Assembly: GCF_023913515.1 (NCBI RefSeq)
Contig: NZ_CP099392.1
Span: 62,001-126,000, forward strand
Direction of reading: 5' to 3'
Source of the DNA: Natronococcus sp. CG52
GTDB taxonomy: Archaea; Halobacteriota; Halobacteria; Halobacteriales; Natrialbaceae
Length of the DNA stretch: 64,000 bases
Made by a program: the position numbers and the translations under genes. Below the pieces are notes generated by a model that had not been told where the DNA came from, searched no databases, and saw only the letters and a program-made list of their open reading frames with translations. How positions within the stretch are numbered: the stretch's first letter is position 1; the number at the start of each line of letters is the position of its first letter. Shown here in pieces: positions 43,359 to 51,958 of this stretch.

Positions 43359-44577
43359 TCAGTTCACGCGTTCGACCTCGTATCCCTCGTCTTCGATCGT
43401 CTCGATGATACCGCTCGCGTGACTGGCGCCGCTCGTCTCGACGAGAAAGACGAGATCGGCTTCGCCGACGGACAACGAATCGTCCGCTCGGTAGTGGTGG
43501 ACGGTCCTGATGTTCGCTCCGCGCTCGCCGATACAGGTCGAGAGGTGGGCCATCTTCCGGGTTCGTCGTCGATGCGAACGCGTAGACGAATGAGCTGGCT
43601 TCGTGAGGTGAGCTCGTGGGTCAACAGCGTCTGTAACATCGACATATCCAGGTTTCCACCCGACAGGACCGGAACTACGGTTTCGCCCGTCACGTCGAGA
43701 CGATCGCTCAGTAGCCCGGCGACCGGCGCCGCGCCGGCACCCTCGACGAGCTGCTTCGCGCGCTCGAGAAGGATCACGACGCCGCTGGCGATTTCCGCGT
43801 CCGAAACGGTGACGACCTCGTCGACGTGCGCTTCGATGAGCTCGAGCGTGAGCGACGACGTTGCCCCGGTCGCGATCCCGTCGGCGATCGTGTTCGGTTC
43901 GTCGAGGACGAGCGGTTCGCCCTTGTCCAGACTCTCCGGAACCGTTGCGGCGGATTCCGCCTGTACGCCGACGATTCGGATCCCCGGCGCGTGCTCCGCG
44001 AGGGCGGCACCGATGCCGCCGACGAGTCCACCGCCGCCGATCGGGACGACGATCGTATCGACGTCGGAAACGTCTTCGACGATCTCGAGCGCGACGGTCC
44101 CCTGCCCGGCGATAATATCGGGATCGTCGAACGCGTGGATGAACGCAGTTCCATCGCGATCCGCGAGCGTTCGCGCGTGGTCGACCGCCGCACCGAAGTC
44201 TAATCCCTCGAGCACGACGTTCGCGCCGAATCCATCGGTCGCCTCGATCTTCGACTGCGGCGCGGTCGTCGGCATGACGATCGTCGCCGGAATTCCCGTT
44301 TTCATCGCGGCCAGAGCAACCCCTTGCGCGTGATTCCCCGCACTCGCGGCGACGAACTCGTTGATGTCGTCGCGTTCGGAGAGTGCGAGCAGTTTTCGAT
44401 ACGCACCCCGCGTTTTGAACGAACCGGTGCGTTGCAGGTGTTCCATCTTGAGATGAATCTGTCCGCCGGTCATCTCGCTGAGCGTCCGGCTGTACTCGAC
44501 CGGGTTTGCTGCACGATATCCGGATCGTCGAACTGGCGGGCGGCTTCGTCGATATCGCTCCCTGTGATCCGCGGCAT
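43359..44577 (-). pseudogene. Threonine ammonia-lyase (IlvA/TdcB-like) with ACT domain, two frameshifts
   Basis: The minus strand encodes a full threonine dehydratase in three pieces. MPRITGSDIDEAARQFDD (from ATG 44577) ends after VQQT near 44503, where one base appears missing in a C run. The next frame continues VEYSRTLSEMTGG, with the PLP Lys in GSFKTRGAYRKL and a Gly loop VPIGGGGLVGGIG. It breaks again near 43554 after RIDDEPGR, and the third frame gives the ACT regulatory domain, MAHLSTCIGERGANIRTVHHYRADD to EVERVN at 43359. Each break is a single missing base, so recent inactivation or a sequencing error are both possible. Confidence 0.82.
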
Positions 44578-44702
44578 CCGTTCGCAGTACACGTCCGCCA
44601 GAGAGTATTAATGTATGGTGTGTCGCTCGGACTCTCATCGTTCCAATCAAGGTTATTACAATTTCCGCAGAAATTAAGAGCGGTCGAAGAGTGTGCGCGT
44701 GT

Positions 44703-46148
44703 ATGACAATCAGCGTCCGATCCGTCGATCAGTACGTCCTAGACATGGAGTTGCGAATGCCGTTTCACTTCGGGAATACGACCCTCACCGAGCTCCCACA
44801 CCTGTTCATCCGTGTCGAGTGTGGCGGGGAGCTGGCGGGACAGGAGGGTGTCGCGGCCGAAGGGCTCTCGCCGCTGTGGTTCCTCAAGGAGCCGGGCGTC
44901 ACGTTCGCGGACGGTCTCGACCGGATGCTCGAGGTCATCGACGAGGCGACCGCGCGCGCCGAGGAGATCGACGCCGACACGGTGTTCGACTTCTGGCAGA
45001 CGCTCTACGAACGACAGCGCGAGTGGGCCGCCGGGACGGAACATCCGCCGCTGCTCTGGTCGTTCGGCGTGAGCCTCGTCGAGCGCGCGGTGATCGACGC
45101 GTTCTGTCGAGCCAGAGGGACGACGTTCGATCGGGCGGTCCGCCGGAACGCCTTCGGAATCGATCTCGGCGAGATCTATCCGGAGTTATCGGGTACCGAA
45201 CCCGCGGACTACCTGCCGGCCGAACCCCGGCGCACGACGGCGATTCGGCATACCGTCGGCTTCACCGATCCCGTGACCGAGGCCGACCTCGACGCCGAGA
45301 GCCGGCTCGACGACGGACTGCCCCAGACGCTCGACGAGTACGTCGCGGAGCAGGGCGTCTCCTTCCTCAAGATCAAACTCAGCGGCGACGTCGAGCGCGA
45401 CGCGAACCGGTTGGCGCGACTGGCCGACGAACTCGAGGAGATAACGGACGAGTACGCCGTGACGCTCGACGCGAACGAACAGTACGGTGACGCCGAATCG
45501 TTCAGAGCGGACTGGAATCGGTTGACGGACTCGTCGGCGACCGATGCGCTGCTCGATCGGTTACGCTACGTCGAACAGCCGCTCGCCCGCGGCGACGCCC
45601 TCACCGACGCCACTCGGGAGACGTTTACAGAGTGGGACGCTCGCCCGCCGATGATCATCGACGAGTCGGACGGCGAACTCCGGAGTCTCGCGCGGGCGCT
45701 CGAGTGTGGTTACGTCGGAACGAGCCACAAGAACTGCAAGGGCGCGTTCAAGGGCATCGCGAACGCGTGTCTGATCGAACACCGCCGGCGCGAGGATCCG
45801 GGCGGCGAGTACGTCATTAGCGGCGAGGATCTCTCGACCGTCGGTCCGGTTTCGCTGTTGCAGGACCTCGCCGTGATGGCGACGATGGGGAACCGACACG
45901 TCGAACGGAACGGCCACCACTACTTCCGTGGCGTGGCGATGCTCCCCGACGAGCTCCAGGACGAACTCCTCGCGACTCACGGCGACCTGTACCGCCAGCA
46001 CCAGCGGGGATTCCCCACGCTCGACGTCGACGACGGCTGGATTTCGCTCGAGACGGTCGTCGACGCACCGTTCGGCTACGCCGTCGATCTCGACCTCGAG
46101 CAGTTCGCGCCGCGATCCGAGTGGGAATTCACGCCGTCGGACCCCTGA
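44703..46148 (+). CDS. Enolase-superfamily (mandelate racemase/muconate lactonising-like) sugar-acid dehydratase
   Basis: A 481 aa protein. An N-terminal capping domain (to about 130) is followed by the barrel with the acid-base set of the superfamily: KIKLSGD (Lys near 223), TLDANEQ (Asp near 255), VEQP (Glu near 290), IDESDG (Asp near 320) and GTSHKNCKGAFKG (Lys near 344). It is longer than the usual 370-430 aa, mainly in the cap and C-terminus. The Asp/Glu/Asp ligand pattern supports Mg-dependent abstraction of the proton next to a carboxylate, as in sugar-acid dehydratases. A GTG at 44691 is an alternative start. Confidence 0.85.
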   Translation: MTISVRSVDQYVLDMELRMPFHFGNTTLTELPHLFIRVECGGELAGQEGVAAEGLSPLWFLKEPGVTFADGLDRMLEVIDEATARAEEIDADTVFDFWQTLYERQREWAAGTEHPPLLWSFGVSLVERAVIDAFCRARGTTFDRAVRRNAFGIDLGEIYPELSGTEPADYLPAEPRRTTAIRHTVGFTDPVTEADLDAESRLDDGLPQTLDEYVAEQGVSFLKIKLSGDVERDANRLARLADELEEITDEYAVTLDANEQYGDAESFRADWNRLTDSSATDALLDRLRYVEQPLARGDALTDATRETFTEWDARPPMIIDESDGELRSLARALECGYVGTSHKNCKGAFKGIANACLIEHRRREDPGGEYVISGEDLSTVGPVSLLQDLAVMATMGNRHVERNGHHYFRGVAMLPDELQDELLATHGDLYRQHQRGFPTLDVDDGWISLETVVDAPFGYAVDLDLEQFAPRSEWEFTPSDP

Positions 46149-46351
46149 CTCGCGAGACGGTACTGTTTTAGAGGAGAAAACAGCGCCTTCGTTGCGAGCG
46201 CTCGCGTGGATGACCGCCTTTCTGACCAGAGACAGAGATTAAATTACAGGAAGAGGCGGAGACGAGGTTCCGACGAGCGACAGATACCGAACTTCGTTTG
46301 TCCGAGCGAGACGGATCGCTATCGAGGTGACGAGATGCTGACTGGTTGGCT

Positions 46352-46368
46352 GTTTGGTATACCCAAAC
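46352..46368. promoter_or_regulatory. Inverted repeat upstream of the IclR gene, candidate operator
   Basis: GTTTGG-TATAC-CCAAAC, a near-perfect 6-bp inverted repeat 38-54 nt before the ATG at 46406, next to a possible TATA element (CTTAATC, CTTATC). IclR-type regulators often bind such sites to control themselves and adjacent catabolic genes. Confidence 0.45.
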
Positions 46369-46405
46369 GCTTAATCTGGTGTGTCTTATCATACCTGGAT
46401 AACGA

Positions 46406-47167
46406 ATGAACGCAGCAAAAAATCCCATACAAGCGGTCCAACGGACGCTCGAGATCGTCGGCGTGCTCAGAGACCAGCGGGAGGCTCGAGTGACCGATAT
46501 CGCCGACGAACTGGGCCTCTCGAAGGGAACGATTCACTGCCACCTGGCGACGCTCGAACAGAACGGGTACGTCGTCAAAAACGGGCAGCGATACGCGCTC
46601 GGACTCCGATTTATCGATCTCGCCCACCACGCGAAAAACCGCGTCGACATCTACGATATTACGCGAGCGGAGGTCGATACCCTCGCAGCCGAATCGGGCG
46701 AGATGTCGCTGTTCACCGTCGAAGAACACGGAGAAGGTGTCTGTCTCTACAAGGCCGAAGGCGAAGACGCCGTCCAGACGGAGCTGTACGTGGGCTACCG
46801 AAACGGACTGTATCACACCGCCGTCGGGAAAGCGCTCCTCGCGTTTATGCCCGAGGAGCGTCGGGAAGAGATCATTCAACAAACCGACCTCGAGCAGATC
46901 ACGCCGAACACGATCACGGATCCGGACGAACTCCGGGAGGAACTGGCCGAAATTCGCGAGCGCGGTATCGCGTACAACCACGAGGAGACGATTCAGGGAC
47001 TCGTCGGCATCGGCGCGCCGATTCGAGATCAGGACGGGACGCTCTACGGAGCCGTTTCGCTCATCGGTCCGGTGAGTCGGATGGAGGACGAACGACTCAC
47101 GGAAGAGTTACCGGAACTGATCCGCCGAGCGGTCAATATCATCGAGGTGAACATCACCTCGCTGTAG
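46406..47167 (+). CDS. IclR family transcriptional regulator
   Basis: A 253 aa regulator. The N-terminal winged helix-turn-helix (PIQAVQRTLEIVGVLRDQREARVTDIADELGLSKGTIHCHLATLEQNGYVVK, residues 7-58) is followed by an IclR effector domain (YRNGLYHTAVGKALLAFMPEE, GIAYNHEETIQGLVGIGAPIRDQDG). In haloarchaea such proteins control sugar and sugar-acid catabolism. It lies downstream of the enolase-family gene in the same direction and is the only clear regulator in the catabolic cluster, so it is a candidate for its local control. Confidence 0.92.
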   Translation: MNAAKNPIQAVQRTLEIVGVLRDQREARVTDIADELGLSKGTIHCHLATLEQNGYVVKNGQRYALGLRFIDLAHHAKNRVDIYDITRAEVDTLAAESGEMSLFTVEEHGEGVCLYKAEGEDAVQTELYVGYRNGLYHTAVGKALLAFMPEERREEIIQQTDLEQITPNTITDPDELREELAEIRERGIAYNHEETIQGLVGIGAPIRDQDGTLYGAVSLIGPVSRMEDERLTEELPELIRRAVNIIEVNITSL

Positions 47168-47195
47168 TCGATTCATCGGAGCTCTCTGTAGTCTA

Positions 47196-47226
47196 TTTTG
47201 CCACGGCTCGTCTCGCCGTGGCTCGA
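47196..47226. terminator. Bidirectional hairpin between IclR and PIG-L genes
   Basis: GCCACGG (47200-47206) and CCGTGGC (47216-47222) form a perfect 7-bp stem with a 9-nt loop. It lies between convergent genes; TATTTT precedes the stem on the plus strand and becomes an A run on the minus strand. Confidence 0.45.
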
Positions 47227-47230
47227 TCGC

Positions 47231-47929
47231 TCACTCGAGATACGCCACCGACGTCGTATGGAGCGGCGTAAATCCTTCCGCGAACGGGGTTCCGGATCGT
47301 TGGCCGAGTGATCGTGCCCTGGCGCGCACGTTCTCGAGAAGGTCGTCGAATTCGCCGTCGATTCCGCCGTGGTTGTCCAGCCACGCTACCTGCGACTCGT
47401 GTTTCGCGACAGCCCGCAGTTTCCGTTTGATCTGCTCGGACACGTCCACGAACGTCTCCGGTTCGAACGACGATGTCGGCTTGCCGAAGTAGTAGACGTT
47501 CGACGGATCACACGGCGACGAGGACGTTTCGACGAGCGGCAACGACGTCATGTAGTACGCGTCCGTCACCAACCTCGACGTAGCGCGGTGGTCCGGGTGC
47601 ATGTCATCCCGATAGTGAGTTAGAATCAGTTCGGGAGCGTGTCTGCGAATCGTCTCGACCAGTTCCAGCCGATTCTCCATCGAGTACGCGACTCGCCCGT
47701 CGCGAAAGTCGAGGAACTCGACTGCGGCGCCGAGCTCTTCGGCCGATCGGCGTGCTTCCTCCTCTCGGACAGCAGCGATTTCCGCTTCGGCACCGTTCGC
47801 CGTCCCGAGTTCGCCACGAGTCATGTGAACGATCGTGACGTCGTCACCACGATCGGCGTGCTTGGCGAGCGTTCCACCACAAAAGATGTCGGCGTCGTCC
47901 GGATGTGCAACTATCGCTACGATGGACAT
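47231..47929 (-). CDS. PIG-L/LmbE family deacetylase
   Basis: A 232 aa zinc deacetylase-like protein. The metal motif AHPDDADIFCGGTLAKHADRGDDVTIVHMTRGELGT lies at residues 8-44 and the second metal His in HYRDDMHPDHRATSRL near 105. Family members remove N-acetyl from GlcNAc-containing compounds. It fits a GH20-containing amino-sugar pathway. It is the last gene before the replication module. Confidence 0.88.
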   Translation of the reverse strand: MSIVAIVAHPDDADIFCGGTLAKHADRGDDVTIVHMTRGELGTANGAEAEIAAVREEEARRSAEELGAAVEFLDFRDGRVAYSMENRLELVETIRRHAPELILTHYRDDMHPDHRATSRLVTDAYYMTSLPLVETSSSPCDPSNVYYFGKPTSSFEPETFVDVSEQIKRKLRAVAKHESQVAWLDNHGGIDGEFDDLLENVRARARSLGQRSGTPFAEGFTPLHTTSVAYLE

Positions 47930-48362
47930 GAGGAAGGCGAATCACTACGTTAATAAAATACTTTCGGCGACCGTAGTGCCTGAGAGAAGGATTTAATAAT
48001 ATAAAACGAGAACGGGTAACGAATACCACAGTGTAACAGTCGAAAGATCGATTGTGGGAAGAATTACGGTAGTACGTTCGTAATTTTATCAGTGACACGA
48101 ACGTTATCCCGTCTACTATCCTTGAATATCGACTAAAGTGTCATTACACCATATGTGATGAGGAATGATCTCCGATCCGTGTTACACACCCGATCGGTAA
48201 CCACCACAATCAATGGTCAGATATTGGTCAATACGAAGACCTCTCGACTCGAGAAGCGTTCAAGGCGTGAGAAATCGATGTTTTCAGAGTTACTGTGAGC
48301 TCGCCCGGAGAGACTCGATTTCAAATTGATTTCGAGGGGAAGGAATTTTGAGATGAGACACA

Positions 48363-48383
48363 CACACCGGGTTTCCGGTGAAA
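48363..48383 (-). repeat. ORB-like repeat copy 1
   Basis: Reads CACACCGGGTTTCCGGTG on the plus strand, the reverse of the consensus; part of a CACACACA run. Confidence 0.7.
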
Positions 48384-48516
48384 CGGAACGAGTAGAGGGC
48401 GGACGAGGGGTTCGTCGATGTTCATCTGGTGTTCTCGATCGATCTCGAGACGACCGACCGCCGGGAGAACAAGTCACCATCTCACGAGCCCCGTAGGAAA
48501 CGAACACTATCAAACT

Positions 48517-48537
48517 CACACCGGATTTCCGGTGAAA
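48517..48537 (-). repeat. ORB-like repeat copy 2
   Basis: Reads CACACCGGATTTCCGGTG on the plus strand; reverse orientation, one base different from copy 1. Confidence 0.7.
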
Positions 48538-48539
48538 GA

Positions 48540-48926
48540 TCGTTCTTTCTATCCGCTTCCTACCCATACCCATAGAAAGAATCACAGTAAGAATCCAGAA
48601 GCAGACATCACTACAGATAGGGGCCGAGTCCATAGAGCTCCAAGATCTATAGGTAGTAGCTCCATAGACGGTTCCCATAAATATATAGGTAGTTTTATTA
48701 CCCTCCAGAGAGTAAAGTCCATTGAGTTAATCACATATATTAGAGAGTGACGAAATGTCACGTTAGTACTTTCGTGTTTCCAGGTGATTCGCACCCGAGA
48801 TCTCTCGTCTCTCTATTTTAGAACTCGTTTGTGTCGGGCGCGCACTGCACTAACACGATCATTGACAGGCACCTCCCCGCTTTCGAACCCCCGTTTCTCC
48901 TGCAGCACAATCGCCCTCACATCCTA
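48540..48926. other. AT-rich segment between inward-facing ORB-like repeats, candidate unwinding element
   Basis: Contains AT-rich tracts (ATAAATATATAGG near 48678, CACATATATTAG near 48731) and repeated CTCCA/CTATAGG words. It is bounded by minus-strand copy 2 and plus-strand copy 3. No gene is supported here. Confidence 0.45.
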
Positions 48927-48947
48927 TTTCACCGGAAATCCGGTGTG
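48927..48947 (+). repeat. ORB-like repeat copy 3
   Basis: TTTCACCGGAAATCCGGTG followed by a long TG run; forward orientation. Confidence 0.7.
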
Positions 48948-48975
48948 TGTGTGTGTGCCGCCGAAACTCTCAAGT

Positions 48976-48996
48976 CAATTCACCGGAAACACGGTG
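48976..48996 (+). repeat. ORB-like repeat copy 4, next to the orc start
   Basis: TTCACCGGAAACACGGTG, forward, ending 9 nt before the orc ATG, where initiator binding would also repress its own gene. Confidence 0.65.
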
Positions 48997-49005
48997 CCTG
49001 AGTAA

Positions 49006-50220
49006 ATGCCCACATCCGACGATCTCTTTATTCGAGAGGATCCGATTTTCATCAACAAGGAGCTTCTCGAGATCAGCCATCTCCCGGACGAGGGGCGGAT
49101 TGTTGGTCGAGACGAAGAGATTAGCCAACTTGCTAACGCAGTCAATCCCGCAATCTTCGGACAGAGTCCGAGCAACGTGCTCATTTACGGAAAAACCGGG
49201 ACTGGAAAATCTCTCTGCGCGAAGTACGTTTCCAGACGACTCGTCGAGACTGCCGAAGAAGAAGGGATCACAGCCGTCTTCGCCTACGTCGACTGCGCTC
49301 AGGATACCACCGAAACGCAGGCCGTCCAGACGATCGCGAGCTCCGTCAATATCGATTCGACGGATATCTACATTCCCGACAAGGGTATTAGTACGGCGAC
49401 CTACTACAAACGACTCTGGCGGCTGCTCAACCAGGAGTATGATGTTGCACTGATCATCCTCGACGAGATCGACAAACTCGAGGACGACGCGATCCTGATG
49501 CAACTCTCTCGTGCTGGCGAGGCGGGGAAAGTAACGGATTGCAAGATCGGGGTTATGGGGATCAGTAACAAGATCAAGTACAAAGACCGGATGGACGAAC
49601 GGGTCAAGTCCAGTCTGTGCGAACGGGAGTTCGTCTTTCCGCCGTACAATGCGAGCCAACTCAACGAAATTATGGTCGCACGGAGTGACGCGTTTCGGGA
49701 CGGCGTTCTCGAGGACGCAGTCATTCCGCGGGCGGCAGCGCTTGCCGCTCGCGAGCACGGTGATGCCCGTAAAGCGATCGATATTCTCCGGTATGCCGGC
49801 GAGATCGCGCAAGCGAAGGACGTTGACATCGTCCGGGAGAAGTTTGTCGTCCAGGCCCGCGAACGTGCGGAGGTCGACCGATTCCGTGAACTTATCCGCG
49901 GTTCGACGCCCCACTCCCGGTACGTCCTGCAGGCGTTGACCGTGCTCTCTCTCGATCACCAGCGCGACGGTGGTTCCGTAGAGCACCACGGGTTCCGAAC
50001 GACCCGAATCTACGACGTCTACGAACAGATCTGTCGGCAGGAAGGAACCGATGCACTCTCACTCCGCCGCGTTCGGGATCTGCTAAAGGAACACGCCTTT
50101 CTCGACATTCTCGAACAGACACGCCACAGTGGCGGGAGTGCCGAAGGGAGCTATACCGAACACACGCTCCTCGAGAACCCTGAAGTTGTCAAAGACGTGC
50201 TCGAAGATACGGTCGAGTAA
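49006..50220 (+). CDS. Orc1/Cdc6 family replication initiator
   Basis: A 404 aa AAA+ ATPase with C-terminal winged helix. Walker A GKTGTGKSLCAKYV lies at about 62-75, Walker B LIILDEIDKLEDD at about 153-165, sensor 1 in IGVMGISNKIKYKDRM, and sensor 2 region AREHGDARKAIDILRYAGEIA. The last 120 residues (SRYVLQALTVLSLDHQRDG, IYDVYEQICRQEG, LRRVRDLLKEHAFLDIL) form the origin-binding winged helix. It binds ORB elements and loads MCM. Flanked by ORB-like repeats on both sides, so it probably drives the adjacent origin. Confidence 0.93.
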   Translation: MPTSDDLFIREDPIFINKELLEISHLPDEGRIVGRDEEISQLANAVNPAIFGQSPSNVLIYGKTGTGKSLCAKYVSRRLVETAEEEGITAVFAYVDCAQDTTETQAVQTIASSVNIDSTDIYIPDKGISTATYYKRLWRLLNQEYDVALIILDEIDKLEDDAILMQLSRAGEAGKVTDCKIGVMGISNKIKYKDRMDERVKSSLCEREFVFPPYNASQLNEIMVARSDAFRDGVLEDAVIPRAAALAAREHGDARKAIDILRYAGEIAQAKDVDIVREKFVVQARERAEVDRFRELIRGSTPHSRYVLQALTVLSLDHQRDGGSVEHHGFRTTRIYDVYEQICRQEGTDALSLRRVRDLLKEHAFLDILEQTRHSGGSAEGSYTEHTLLENPEVVKDVLEDTVE

Positions 50221-50243
50221 TTTCTATCCCTGCGGCGTCTCGA

Positions 50244-50264
50244 ATTCACCGGAAACGTAGTGTG
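50244..50264 (+). repeat. ORB-like repeat copy 5
   Basis: ATTCACCGGAAACGTAGTGTG; the left half is intact, the right arm is degenerate. Confidence 0.6.
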
Positions 50265-50284
50265 TTTTGTAATACCGCTTTCCC

Positions 50285-50305
50285 TTTCACCGGAAACCCA
50301 GTGTG
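50285..50305 (+). repeat. ORB-like repeat copy 6
   Basis: TTTCACCGGAAACCCAGTGTG with one change in the right arm. Confidence 0.7.
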
Positions 50306-50322
50306 CTCGCAACAGACTCTTA

Positions 50323-50343
50323 TTTCACCGGAAACCCGGTGTG
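50323..50343 (+). repeat. ORB-like repeat copy 7
   Basis: Exact consensus, core CACCGGAAACCCGGTGTG; 38 nt from copy 6. Confidence 0.75.
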
Positions 50344-50505
50344 TTCGCTATCGGGGAAGGGCAGCCATGACGACGGGAACTGTTAGTCGGAAATTTTCAT
50401 TCTCGCTCTCCGATCGTCTCTCCATCCGTTTGTCCCTGGTTTGATCCGGTTCGGAAAGCTTGTCGGCCTATTGTGCCGGCTTCAGACGGCGGTTGCAATC
50501 CTGCT

Positions 50506-50526
50506 GTTCACCGGAAACCCGGTGTG
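50506..50526 (+). repeat. ORB-like repeat copy 8
   Basis: Consensus core CACCGGAAACCCGGTGTG, forward orientation. Confidence 0.75.
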
Positions 50527-50551
50527 GATGACAGTAATCAGAAGAACTGGA

Positions 50552-50572
50552 GACACCGGGTTTCCGGTGAAA
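50552..50572 (-). repeat. ORB-like repeat copy 9
   Basis: ACACCGGGTTTCCGGTGAAA on the plus strand; the only reverse copy downstream of orc, 25 nt after copy 8. Confidence 0.75.
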
Positions 50573-50626
50573 CGGGATCTCTGAATCTTGTTATCCATTA
50601 ACAATAAACGTTGGCATGAGACTCAT

Positions 50627-50647
50627 ATTCACCGGAAACTCGGTGTG
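50627..50647 (+). repeat. ORB-like repeat copy 10
   Basis: ATTCACCGGAAACTCGGTG, forward, one change in the centre. Confidence 0.7.
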
Positions 50648-50821
50648 TGAACAGGCGATCGTACTTCTTCACGTAACCGCCAGACGAGCGACAATACTCG
50701 CGGAATTGGGGTCGGGGAAATGAGCGCTCGGATTCGTGAGCAGTGATTACGTGGCAATCGTAAATAGTAGCCACTGACAGTCAGTGCACACCCGATCGCA
50801 CTGTCCGCGGTTCTCGCTTGC

Positions 50822-51958
50822 TTGGCTCGCTCCGAACCGCGCTCCTGTCGTGCGGTCGGTGTGGAAACCGTTAGTTGGTATTATAGCGACGGACAGACAC
50901 ACTATATCGCAGAAACGGACGGAGGCGCGAGCAGCGAGATCGAATCAGCCGGATTCGAGATCCTCTCACCGGTCGTCGATGGTACTGTCGTTCTCGTGAA
51001 GGGACCCGAGGGTGCGGCCGACGAACTCAGCAACGTGCGCGGCGTATCTACGGTAGTTTCCGACTTTGTGGTCGAACTCGAGGGCCCGAACGTCTCCTCG
51101 AAAGCTGTCGACACCGAAATCGACGATGTCGTCGATGACGGGGTATACGACGGGTATCTCCGGAACGAACAGGTCCAGCAGGGCCGTGAGGCCCACGAGT
51201 ACGCGACCGGTGCGGGACAGACGGTCGCCGTTATCGACACCGGTGTCGACGACACGCACCCCGATATCGATGTCGATATCGAACGCAGCACGACGATCAT
51301 CGACGGTCAACCGGACGAGCACATCGGCGATTCCGGATATCACGGGACGCACGTACATGCAATTGCCACGGGATGCCGACGTTGGGGCGTACCGCCGACT
51401 GTTCGAACCAGTTGCTAACAGCGTAGCGCGCGACGGAACGGTACTGGTTGGATCGGGTGGCAACGACGAAACCGATCTCAATGGCGGCTGGCTGCGTCTC
51501 TGGAACGGTCTCGACGGCGTAATGGGCGTAAGTGCTCTGACGCACGGGGCGAACTGTCCTACTACTCCAACTACGGTACCAGCGACATCGATGTTGGTGC
51601 GCCTGGCGGCGACTACGAAACACAGGAGAAGACGTTCACCGAGGACTTCGACGAAGTCGCACGTCCCTGGCCGCTCAACGCGATTTTCTCGACCGTTCCC
51701 GGGGAAGATTCTCTCTCCGACCCCTACGTGAATACGACGATCGATGGGGACGCGTACGGGTGGCTGATGGGTACCTCGATGGCGGCCCCGCAGGTAGCGG
51801 GTCTCGCTGCACTCGTCCGGGAACTCGAGCCGGATTTCAGCGCCCGGTACGTTGAGAACGCGATTAAACGGGGGGCGGAGGGGGGAGATGGACAGAGCGA
51901 CGACGAACTCGGCGCGGGGCGCACGAACGCGCTGGATGTTGTCGAATCCCTCGATTAG
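50822..51958 (+). pseudogene. Decayed subtilisin-like (S8) serine protease
   Basis: Three pieces of a halolysin-like subtilase lie in two frames. Piece 1 (50822 to about 51370) has an inhibitor-like propeptide, the catalytic Asp in VAVIDTGVDDTHPDI and His in GYHGTHVHAIA. Piece 2 (about 51371-51550, shifted frame) reads DADVGAYRRLFEPVANSVARDGTVLVGSGGNDET. Piece 3 (51551-51958, first frame) reads ELSYYSNYGTSDIDVGAPGG and the catalytic Ser in GTSMAAPQVAGLAALV. About 50-70 residues that should follow the His motif are missing and no signal peptide remains, so it is a true pseudogene, not one sequencing slip. Confidence 0.85.

Larger units (their letters stand above)
47930..49005. other. Gene-free 1.1 kb upstream of orc1/cdc6, putative origin
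   Basis: No supported gene. The first 430 nt are AT-rich (for example TAATAAAATAC, TTTAATAATATAAAAC). Four ORB-like repeats lie at 48363, 48517, 48927 and 48976, the first two on the minus strand and the last two on the plus strand. Between the inward-facing pairs, 48540-48926 holds AT-rich tracts such as ATAAATATATAGG and CACATATATTAG, a good duplex-unwinding candidate. Confidence 0.65.
48363..50647. other. Putative replication origin: orc1/cdc6 flanked by ten ORB-like repeats
   Basis: Ten copies of a 21-bp element with core CACCGGAAACCCGGTG surround the initiator gene, four upstream and six downstream. The TTC-N3-GGAAAC part resembles the archaeal origin recognition box. The arms ACCGG/CCGGT are palindromic and AAAC gives direction. 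Archaeal origins usually lie next to an orc1/cdc6 gene with inverted ORB sets around an AT-rich segment, the pattern seen here. Confidence 0.7.
50221..50821. other. Gene-free stretch downstream of orc1/cdc6 with six ORB-like repeats
   Basis: Holds copies 5-10 of the ORB-like repeat and nothing else recognisable. After 50650 only short AT-rich non-coding sequence leads into the decayed subtilase. Confidence 0.55.

Noticed and set aside
48363-50647. The repeats as a CRISPR array
   Set aside because: Spacing varies from 38 nt to over a kilobase, copies occur in both orientations, they flank a gene, and there are no cas genes or uniform spacers.
50784-50999. A small gene upstream of the decayed subtilase
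   Set aside because: Serine/arginine-rich and overlapping the subtilase propeptide frame, no start signals.
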